From contig JAKEEV010000265.1 of NCBI GenBank assembly GCA_022616395.1, positions 1-5,923 on the forward strand: DNA of 5,923 bases, in the 5' to 3' direction. Positions 1 to 5,500 of the stretch are shown piece by piece. Every line of letters begins with the position of its first letter. The stretch's first letter is position 1. A model generated the notes under the pieces. That model saw nothing but the letters and a program-made list of their open reading frames with translations, was not told the origin of the DNA and did no database searches. The DNA is from Planctomycetia bacterium (GTDB taxonomy: Bacteria > Planctomycetota > Planctomycetia > Gemmatales > Gemmataceae). The position numbers and the translations under genes were made by a program.

Positions 1-1
1 G

Positions 2-667
2 ATCATGCGCGCATTCCGGCGCGGAGGAGTCCGACGTTGGACAATGGCCGGCAAGTTTGAAAAACGCATCCTGTTTCGGCCCTGGCGCTGGCTGTATCTG
101 GTCCCCGACTGGCGGATGCTGCGGTTCTGGTTCTTCCGTCGCCGAAAAGCGAACAACGACGACTCACTGTTATTGGGGCTGATCGACGAGTTCCGACGCG
201 AAGGAATGGAGTGCGTTTCAGCCCTGGACCTCTGCCCGGAGTTGCTCGTGAGGGAAGGCGTACTCACTGGACGCAAACCAAACGCGGCCGAAGCGCGGGA
301 CATTGCCCTCGGCTGGCACCTGGCGCGCGAAATGGGCCGGCTGGATGTCGGCCAGAGCGTAATGATTCGCGACCGAGCCGTGCTGGCGGTCGAAGCAATC
401 GAAGGAACCGACCAGGCGATTCAACGCGCGGGGGAACTCTGCCGACACGCGGGCTTTGTTGTGGTGAAGGTGGCCAAACCGGAGCAAGATCGCCGATTCG
501 ACGTCCCCACGGTAGGTACGCAGACCATCGAGACCATGCGCAAAGCCGGCGCGACAGCTCTGGCGATCGAAGCCGGCCGCACGATTCTGCTCGACGAAGC
601 CGCAACGGTCGCTCTGGCCGAACAGTACGGCATCACAATCACGAGCCTGACCGGTCCTCCTTCATGA
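2..667 (+). CDS. lpxI: UDP-2,3-diacylglucosamine pyrophosphatase LpxI, 3' part (5' end outside window)
   Basis: LpxI (DUF1009 family) hydrolyses UDP-2,3-diacylglucosamine to lipid X and UMP in lipid A synthesis. It is the alternative to LpxH and acts on the cytoplasmic side of the inner membrane. The frame is open to the left window edge. Taking the Met codon at base 5 as residue 1, the family's C-terminal domain is clear: LDVGQSVMIRDRAVLAVEAI then EGTD (113-136), KVAKPEQDRRFDVPTVG (155-171) and IEAGRTILLDE (188-198). The Asp of RFDVP (166) is probably the essential catalytic Asp described for Caulobacter LpxI, but I align it from memory. Residues 4-20 (FRRGGVRRWTMAGK) match the end of the N-terminal domain, where homologues read 'LRRAGVREVVMAGR'. 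So Met1 and Met14 are internal, and about 60-70 residues lie upstream. The stop TGA overlaps an ATG (664-667) that opens only a 9-codon frame. Confidence 0.87.
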   Translation: MMRAFRRGGVRRWTMAGKFEKRILFRPWRWLYLVPDWRMLRFWFFRRRKANNDDSLLLGLIDEFRREGMECVSALDLCPELLVREGVLTGRKPNAAEARDIALGWHLAREMGRLDVGQSVMIRDRAVLAVEAIEGTDQAIQRAGELCRHAGFVVVKVAKPEQDRRFDVPTVGTQTIETMRKAGATALAIEAGRTILLDEAATVALAEQYGITITSLTGPPS

Positions 668-732
668 AAACGAGAATTGAGGGCGGACGATGATCCCTGT
701 TCCCTTTTCACTCGTCGGGCAGATATAACTAA

Positions 733-921
733 ATGGCGTAGACCTTCGGTCGAATTGCAAGTGGTTGGGAGTTTGGTCCAGAAGAGCAGACCGTTCCCGA
801 AGTGAACGCGGGACCGAACTTCAGATCCACGGAATGGGTCCGGAAGGGGAGAACACCCGCAAATGCGGCGATTCTGAGCCTTCTGGGCGTTGCCCGCATC
901 CGCGCCGACCGGGTAAGATGA
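733..921 (+). pseudogene. possible small conserved frame, interrupted by TAG
   Basis: Directly after an in-frame TAA (730-732), ATG GCG TAG (733-741) is followed by an open stretch from 742 to a TGA at 919-921. It reads like real protein: TFGRIASGWEFGPEEQ, then TVPEVNAGPNFRSTEWVRKG, then RTPANAAILSLLGVARIRA ending DRVR. The overlapping frame that continues into the next gene reads like out-of-frame sequence here (RSRSERG, KCGDSEPSG, CPHPRRPG). The TGA overlaps an ATG (918-920) in an ATGA arrangement, as in translationally coupled genes. I do not recognise the product. It could be a short gene killed by a nonsense mutation, a gene using an internal GTG (about base 805, giving a 39-residue product), or chance. 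No Shine-Dalgarno is visible. The only promoter-like string is TATAAC (724-729), without a convincing -35. Confidence 0.3.
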
Positions 922-959
922 CCCGTCTGTGTGATTCGCTCAGGCTGGTGCGCCCACTC

Positions 960-2465
960 ATGTGGCCGATTACGTTCTTGCTTCCGAACCCCGTCCCTGC
1001 GGCTGCCGCCGCCTTGCTCCGGGACGCCTGCTTCGCTGGTGGGTACGACCAAACGCCAGTCCCGACCACCGTTCGCATTGAGGACGGCCGACTCATCCTT
1101 CTGCGCAACGTCAACGAGAGCGGTTACCTGTCAATCCCTTGGTCCATCGAACCGTTCGGCACTCTCGTCGTCTCATCTGCTGCTCTGCGAGATCGCCCGG
1201 AACCGTATCAGCTGCTGGTGGAGTTGGCACGCGGAAAGCTCAATCAGATACGGTGCATGACCGCCGAGTGGCAAGCAATCGGATTGACAACAACACCCGA
1301 CTTCGACCGGGCGCTCTCTGAAATCACCCGACTCTTCGTGCGCTGCGTGCTTGCTCCAACCGGTTCGGAGGCGGATGCGGTCGCAGCGCGCGTGCTCGAA
1401 CAGAGCCACATGCTGGCGGATCAACTCGCTCGCAATTACATCGAGCAGGCCCTCGCCACACGCCACGAAGAGGAAGGAAAACTCCCCACGCGGGTTTCCG
1501 CACGCCTCACACACGCTCCAACCGGAGAAGCGCTCGCTGAATACACCCGCACGTTCAACGCGGCCACGATCTCCTTCCGCTGGCGGGATGTTGAACCCAA
1601 CGAGGCGCAATACGACTGGACCGAACCTGATGCCGCCGTTGCGGCAGCGAAGGCCGCGGGTTTGCCAATCACAATCGGTCCGGTGATTGATCTGGCGCCG
1701 GGAATGCTCCCGACGTGGGCAGCCGGCTGGGAATCGGACCTGCCAGCGCTGGCCGCGTTCATGTGCGACTATCTCGAAACCGCCATCACGCGCTACAAGG
1801 ACGATGTGAAGCGCTGGGTTGTCTGCGCGGGGTTCAATCAGGCAGACTCGCTGGGGTTGGTGGACGATGACCGCTTACGGCTGGCGTTTCGCCTGTTTGA
1901 AGCAGTTACGCAAATTGATCCGAACCTGGAGCTGGTTCTGAGCGTAGCTCAACCGTGGGGCGACTATCTTGTTAGCGAAGACCAGACAATCTCGCCGATA
2001 ACGTTTCCAGACGATCTGGTGCGAGCTGGAGCGCGGTTGTCGGGGGTCGAACTGGAACTCCACTGCGCAACGCGCCCGCGTGGAAGCTTGCCCAGAGACT
2101 TGCTCGATAGCGCCAGGTTGCTCGACCTCTTCGGACTTCTCGGACTTCCTCTGGAGCTGGTTTTGAGCCACCCATCGGCGAGCGATCCGGACCCACTCGC
2201 AACGGCTCACGGTCAATCGATCTGGTCGCCGGCGTGGAGTGCTGGCCCTTCACCGGAGAGTCAAGCCGAGTGGGGTTCGTCGATGGCCTCGCTCGCGTTG
2301 TGCTGGTTGCCCGTCCGCGCTGTAACCTGGGCTCACTGGTCGGACGCTACCCCGCACATGGTTCCGCAGAGTGGATTGCTCGACGCGCACGGGCAACCAA
2401 AACCACTCCTGGCGAAGTTGCGCAACTTGCGAAGTGAACACTTACCCCCCGAACGATCCGACTAG
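960..2465 (+). CDS. GH10-like (endo-1,4-beta-xylanase fold) protein, probably catalytically inactive
   Basis: A 501-residue protein with no signal peptide or membrane segment. It has an N-terminal region of about 190 residues (PTTVRIEDGRLILLRN, EPYQLLVELARGKLNQIR), then a TIM-barrel-like domain resembling glycoside hydrolase family 10. GH10 signatures are FNAATISFRWRDVEP (199-213, cf. 'FNSVTPENEMKWDALEP'), the following YDWTEPDAAVAAAKAAGLPI, RWVVCAGFNQAD (285-296, cf. 'WDVVNEA'), LPLELVLSHPS (to 406, cf. 'LPIHVTELD') and AVTWAHWSDATPH with LLDAHGQPKPLL near the end. The acid/base Glu of the NE motif reads Gln after Asn, and the ITELD nucleophile position has no Glu, so xylanase activity is doubtful. 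I recall a conserved planctomycete family of this architecture; its role is unknown to me. The start at 960 (MWPITFLLP) fits that family's N terminus. ATG 918 adds 14 residues and overlaps the upstream TGA. The open frame runs back to 765, but that part looks non-coding. Confidence 0.75.
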   Translation: MWPITFLLPNPVPAAAAALLRDACFAGGYDQTPVPTTVRIEDGRLILLRNVNESGYLSIPWSIEPFGTLVVSSAALRDRPEPYQLLVELARGKLNQIRCMTAEWQAIGLTTTPDFDRALSEITRLFVRCVLAPTGSEADAVAARVLEQSHMLADQLARNYIEQALATRHEEEGKLPTRVSARLTHAPTGEALAEYTRTFNAATISFRWRDVEPNEAQYDWTEPDAAVAAAKAAGLPITIGPVIDLAPGMLPTWAAGWESDLPALAAFMCDYLETAITRYKDDVKRWVVCAGFNQADSLGLVDDDRLRLAFRLFEAVTQIDPNLELVLSVAQPWGDYLVSEDQTISPITFPDDLVRAGARLSGVELELHCATRPRGSLPRDLLDSARLLDLFGLLGLPLELVLSHPSASDPDPLATAHGQSIWSPAWSAGPSPESQAEWGSSMASLALCWLPVRAVTWAHWSDATPHMVPQSGLLDAHGQPKPLLAKLRNLRSEHLPPERSD

Positions 2466-2777
2466 CCCTCACCGGATCCATACAGTTTGATTTCTGGGAC
2501 AGATTCGTTAATACTACAATCCCGCGGACGAACAACCCACCAGAACCGCCAACCGCCCAAATTGGGGAAATTGTCCAACAACCCCAGATCAAACTCCGTT
2601 GGTAGTACAACCGGATACCCTCCTCGAACGTCTCCGAACTATCTGTTGGAGGTCGGTTTTTGCCGGGGAGTAGGAACTGGAAAGTAGCGGGAACTTTGTC
2701 GTAGAAGTCCGCGACTCGCGTTTGAAACGACTGACGAGTGATTTCTTGTTACGCGCCGGGATGAGGGAGGTACTCCG
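2466..2777 (+). other. intergenic region upstream of the kinase gene
   Basis: This 312-base gap holds no frame I would call a gene. The 66-codon frame at 2487-2687 is low-complexity, rich in Ser/Thr/Pro/Arg, and has no start signal. The first part is unusually A/T-rich: TTGATT (2487-2492) and TAATAC (2509-2514) lie 16 bases apart and could form a sigma-70-type promoter about 250 bases before the kinase start. A weak hairpin (2632-2635 pairing with 2648-2651, plus AAC with GTT) precedes a run of five T at 2657-2661 but is separated from it by GTCGG. Neither signal is strong. The last 15 bases hold the kinase ribosome binding site. Confidence 0.4.
2763..2770 (+). promoter_or_regulatory. Shine-Dalgarno sequence of the kinase gene
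   Basis: GAGGGAGG lies seven bases before the ATG at 2778, is strongly complementary to the 16S rRNA 3' end, and fixes the kinase start. It is the only canonical ribosome binding site in the window. The GH10-like gene, the transporter and the ceramidase-like gene have none at their likely starts. Confidence 0.75.
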
Positions 2778-4046
2778 ATGTCGGAGGGTGACCGCCGCTC
2801 AGACGGGGCTTCAGCGCCAACACCTGCTTCCGGGAGCGGGGCCGTTCCCCGCTCCGTTGCCGGTTACCACCTTTTGCGAAAAATCGGTGAAGGTGGGATG
2901 AGCGCGGTGTATCAGAGTTTCGATGTGGTCAGCGGGCGGCCTGTCGCGGTGAAATTGCTCGCCGATCACCTCGCCAGTCAGCCGGAGTTTGTCGGGCGTT
3001 TCTATCGCGAAGCGCGCCTCAGCCGAGTGCTGGAACATCCCAACATCGTCCAGGGGTACGCCTCCGGGTACGATCCACACGTCAGTAAACATTTCCTGGT
3101 GCTGGAGTTCATCGACGGGCCAACCACTCACGGCGTTCTTGCTCACTCTGGTAAGTTGAACGTCGGGGCGGTGGTGCGCATCGGAATTGACATCGCCCGC
3201 GCGCTGAAGTTCTTACACGAACGGCAGTACGTCCACCGAGACGTCAAGCCCGACAACATCCTTCTGCATCCCGATGGAATCGCCAAACTTGCCGATCTCG
3301 GCTTGGCCAAGCGACTCAACGACGACGCCCAGCTCACCTCAGTTCATCAGGGCGTGGGCACGACGTACTACATGCCTTATGAACAGGCGGTGAACGCGAA
3401 CTTGGTGGATGGTCGCAGCGACATCTTCGCGCTGGGTGCCACGCTCTATCACCTCTTGACGGGCGAAGTACCGTTCCCCGGAGCGACTCACGACGAGGTG
3501 ATTCGCGAGAAAGCCCACAACTCGTTCCGCTCGCTGAGGAGCCTCAACACCGACGTGCCGTCGGAGTTGGAGGGCATCATCTCCGCGATGCTCGAATACG
3601 ATCCGCGCGCTCGGATTCAGTCCGCGAACGAATTGATCGAGGCTCTGGACAACACCCAACTCGCGGGCGGACTCACCGGATTCGGGCGCAATGAGTCTTC
3701 ACCCGTCGAAGATTTTCCACATCCAACCGAGGACAGCCCGACTCGTATCGATCACCGTCTGTTGCAGACACCGCCGGATGATCTTCCCCCGCCTCTTCCT
3801 CCACCCGGAGATGGTTTCACTTCGGCCACGTGGACCATTGCCCCGATTCGATCCGCTCCACACCAAGCGCCACGCTGCGTTTGGCCGTGGGTCGTGGGCA
3901 CTGGCGCGGTGATTATCACACTCGTCGCCAGCGCGATGACTCGCCAGCGCGACACTCCTGTTCCTGACCCGGAAACGCCCGCCATTTTGGTGAAGGAACC
4001 CGTATCGAGTTCCCCAGTTGGACTCCCCGCCCTCCCATCCCAATAA
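2778..4046 (+). CDS. membrane-anchored Hanks-type serine/threonine protein kinase
   Basis: A 422-residue protein that phosphorylates Ser/Thr of unknown targets. Residues 1-28 are a Ser/Pro-rich leader and the kinase domain runs about 30-292. Seen: glycine loop GEGGMSAVY (37-45), ATP lysine in VAVK (Lys59), helix-C Glu78 (REA), catalytic loop HRDVKPDN (153-160, Asp155), metal-binding DLG (Asp173, in place of DFG), activation segment GTTYYMPYEQA (194-204) and DGRSDIFALG (211-220, Asp215). All catalytic residues are present, so it should be active. The usual APE motif reads PYE; I recall the YMPYEQ variant in planctomycete kinases. A proline-rich linker follows (DDLPPPLPPPGDG, 334-346), then one transmembrane helix (about 368-387) and only 35 residues beyond it, with no recognisable sensor domain. 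The kinase domain is cytoplasmic. Start fixed by a strong Shine-Dalgarno. It is separated by over 300 bases from the previous gene and by repeats from the next, so likely monocistronic. Confidence 0.93.
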   Translation: MSEGDRRSDGASAPTPASGSGAVPRSVAGYHLLRKIGEGGMSAVYQSFDVVSGRPVAVKLLADHLASQPEFVGRFYREARLSRVLEHPNIVQGYASGYDPHVSKHFLVLEFIDGPTTHGVLAHSGKLNVGAVVRIGIDIARALKFLHERQYVHRDVKPDNILLHPDGIAKLADLGLAKRLNDDAQLTSVHQGVGTTYYMPYEQAVNANLVDGRSDIFALGATLYHLLTGEVPFPGATHDEVIREKAHNSFRSLRSLNTDVPSELEGIISAMLEYDPRARIQSANELIEALDNTQLAGGLTGFGRNESSPVEDFPHPTEDSPTRIDHRLLQTPPDDLPPPLPPPGDGFTSATWTIAPIRSAPHQAPRCVWPWVVGTGAVIITLVASAMTRQRDTPVPDPETPAILVKEPVSSSPVGLPALPSQ

Positions 4047-4061
4047 TCACAAGCGCAAGAG

Positions 4062-4092
4062 GGTAGGCCGCTCGCGGAGCGAGTCGCCTACC
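4062..4092 (+). terminator. strong hairpin after the kinase gene (REP-like; possible transcription stop)
   Basis: GGTAGGC (4062-4068) pairs with GCCTACC (4086-4092), and CTCGC (4071-4075) pairs with GCGAG (4079-4083) around a GGA loop, with one mismatch and one G-T pair between the two stems. It starts 16 bases after the kinase stop. No T-run follows, so it is not a textbook intrinsic terminator, but so stable a stem could stop transcription or protect the 3' end of the message. The 9-mer CGCGGAGCG within it (4073-4081) recurs exactly at 4297-4305, in a hairpin of the adjoining element, so it may be a repeat unit of the same family. Confidence 0.5.
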
Positions 4093-4395
4093 AGAGCGTC
4101 TGCGCTAAAAAGTCACAGGTAGGGATGAGTTTTTAAGACCCCCCTCACCCGCCGTTACGACTGACGCAAGGCGTCAGTCTACGGCGACCTCTCCCCGCTA
4201 AAGCGGGGCGAGGTGTGGGCGTTGCCCATTCCGTGTAGCTCACCGAAACTGTAAGCGCCCAACACCTCGCCCCGCTCTGCGGGGAGAGGTCGCCGCCGCG
4301 GAGCGCTTCGCTCCGCGAATAGCGGCGGGTGAGGGGTTTCTTCTTTTCCACAAACTCCTCGCGCTCATCGTGTGACTTTTTAACGTAGACGCTCT
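4093..4395. mobile_element. 303-base palindromic MITE-like element with 25-base terminal inverted repeats
   Basis: The ends 4093-4117 (AGAGCGTCTGCGCTAAAAAG then TCACA) and 4371-4395 (TGTGAC then TTTTTAACGTAGACGCTCT) are inverted copies matching at 23 of 25 bases. The pairing continues inward: GATGAG (4124-4129) with CTCATC (4364-4369), AGTTT (4128-4132) with AAACT (4352-4356), then the near-perfect core listed separately. It encodes no protein I can support. Size, terminal repeats and lack of a gene fit a miniature inverted-repeat transposable element moved in trans by a transposase elsewhere. No clear target-site duplication is seen: CTAC occurs near both edges (4088-4091, 4395 region), but not symmetrically. 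It fills nearly all of the gap between kinase and transporter. It could instead be a large REP/BIME-like repeat not moved by transposase. Confidence 0.6.
4141..4336. repeat. core inverted repeat with nested hairpins
   Basis: CCCCTCACCCGCCG (4141-4154) is the exact inverse of 4323-4336. A 40-base arm (4182-4221) matches the inverse of 4256-4295 apart from two one-base gaps and a small substitution in the hairpin loop. Each arm is itself a hairpin: CCTC-t-CCCCGC then TAAA then GCGGGG-c-GAGG on the left, and the equivalent with loop TCT on the right. Between the outer and inner arms sit two further perfect hairpins of nine base pairs with three-base loops (4159-4179 and 4297-4317). The centre (4222-4255) is unpaired. 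The DNA could form a cruciform and the transcript a long branched stem. Confidence 0.8.
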
Positions 4396-4433
4396 ACTCC
4401 TCCCCGCTTTCTGCTCTCGTAGAGTGGTGATTG

Positions 4434-5375
4434 ATGCCCGATGGAACACATTCGGTGAATCGTGCGCGGCTCTGCCTGGTGCTGGCCGCGCTACTCTGGA
4501 GCCTCGGCAGTGTGTTCATGCGCGTGTTGCGCGAACCGCTTGGCCTGGGGCTGAACGAACCGCTCCTGTCTCCGTTGCAAATCGCCTTCTATCGCGGACT
4601 GTTCGGCGGGCTTGTGATGCTCGCTCTCGTCCGGCGCGCGGAGATGACCTTCCGACCGCTGATGCTCGGAATGGTGGTCGCGTTCACTGTCATGAGCGGC
4701 TTCTATCTTTCGGCACTGGGGCTTGGACCGGCCGCGAACGCGATCTTCTTTCAGAACACCGCTCCGGTGTGGGTGTATCTCTTCAGTGTGTTCATACTCG
4801 GAGAAGCCGCCGACCGACGCGGATGGCAAGCGGTCCTTCTGGCTGCTCTCGGGGCGAGTGTGATTGTCGCGGGGAACTGGCCGCGCGAACTTCCTCCCGA
4901 AGATCAGCGCGCGCAGGTGTTCATTCTCTTCATGGGCCTCGGAAGTGGTTTGATCTACGCGGTGGTTGTGCTTTTCCTTCGCGTCCTGAGAGACAATTCC
5001 GCCGCGTGGCTGGTCGCGCTGAACTTACTCGGCACTGCGGTGACTCTGGGGCTATTCGTGCTTGTATCCGATGGCCCTTCCGGGTTCGTGCAGTGGGTGA
5101 CGGCTCCGAGCGCGAAGCAACTCGTTGTGCTGTTCGTCTTCGGAGCGTTCCAGATGGCATTTCCGTACTGGCTGTTCACGCGTGGGCTTCGGTATGTGTC
5201 TCCTCACGAGGCCGCGATCATCACGCTGATAGAACCACTCGTGAACCCGATCTGGGCGTTCCTCATCACGCCCGAAAAAGATACTCCGAACGTCTCGATG
5301 CTCGTCGGAGGAGCGCTCATTCTGCTGGCACTCGTGTGGCGATACTTCCCGGCAAAGCAGAAACACAAGGATTAA
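4434..5375 (+). CDS. EamA/DMT-family transporter
   Basis: A 313-residue inner-membrane protein of the drug/metabolite transporter superfamily, with about ten predicted transmembrane helices in two tandem EamA repeats. Helices are near residues 12-31, 47-67, 76-95, 102-123, 131-147, 161-183, 191-211, 228-246, 258-278 and 287-305. Helix 1 carries the typical AALLWSLGSVFMR, helix 4 has ANAIFFQNTAPVWVYLFSV then FILGE, as in family members, and helix 9 has ITLIEPLVNPIWAFL, corresponding to the 'EPV.P..A' of the second EamA repeat. Family members export or import amino acids, metabolites, nucleotide sugars or drugs; the substrate cannot be read from the sequence. ATG 4434 is preferred over the adjacent TTG 4431; no good Shine-Dalgarno is present. 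The stop TAA (5373-5375) lies inside the start of the downstream inverted repeat, so the last residues (KQKHKD) may have been reshaped by its insertion without touching helix 10. Confidence 0.9.
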   Translation: MPDGTHSVNRARLCLVLAALLWSLGSVFMRVLREPLGLGLNEPLLSPLQIAFYRGLFGGLVMLALVRRAEMTFRPLMLGMVVAFTVMSGFYLSALGLGPAANAIFFQNTAPVWVYLFSVFILGEAADRRGWQAVLLAALGASVIVAGNWPRELPPEDQRAQVFILFMGLGSGLIYAVVVLFLRVLRDNSAAWLVALNLLGTAVTLGLFVLVSDGPSGFVQWVTAPSAKQLVVLFVFGAFQMAFPYWLFTRGLRYVSPHEAAIITLIEPLVNPIWAFLITPEKDTPNVSMLVGGALILLALVWRYFPAKQKHKD

Positions 5376-5480
5376 CCACAGAGACGCAGAGAACACAGAG
5401 AAAGAATAGGACAGAGAAGGGCAGGGCGGTTATTCTTCTCGGTGGTGTTTTCTCTGCGTGCTCTGCGTCCCTGTGGTTAA
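5372..5480. repeat. TTAACCACAGAG-type intergenic inverted repeat
   Basis: The left arm 5372-5404 starts TTAACCACAGAGACGCAGAG. The right arm 5448-5480 is its inverse, ending GCGTCCCTGTGGTTAA. The arms match at 29 of 33 bases. An inner pair, AAGAATA (5402-5408) with TATTCTT (5431-5437), extends the fold. I recall TTAACCACAGAG repeats scattered between genes in many unrelated bacteria; on the reverse strand they give spurious peptides such as 'LCVLCVSVV', which appear here too. The first TAA is the transporter's stop codon. The stem may act as a transcription stop between the transporter and the next gene; it has no T-run directly after it. Confidence 0.85.
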
Positions 5481-5500
5481 CCCTCTTTCCAAATCGACCC

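Noticed and set aside
739..741. TAG at codon 3 read as pyrrolysine or programmed readthrough
   Set aside because: No supporting structure or pyrrolysine genes are visible. A nonsense mutation or non-coding status is simpler.
765..959. Upstream extension of the GH10-like gene to a TTG at 765
   Set aside because: The 65 added residues are Arg/Cys/Pro-rich and look out of frame, another frame there reads better, and the family N terminus fits a start at 960.
2632..2661. Hairpin plus T-run as a terminator for the GH10-like gene
   Set aside because: The stem is short with a bulge and is separated from the five T by GTCGG. It lies about 170 bases after the stop.
2487..2687. Forward 66-codon frame in the gap before the kinase
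   Set aside because: Ser/Thr/Pro/Arg-rich composition, no ribosome binding site and no recognisable motif.
4145..4351. Reverse-strand frame inside the palindromic element
   Set aside because: It is a low-complexity Arg/Ser/Pro-rich translation of the inverted repeat, with no start signal.
4088..4399. CTAC near both edges of the palindromic element as a target-site duplication
   Set aside because: The copies do not sit symmetrically relative to the terminal inverted repeats.
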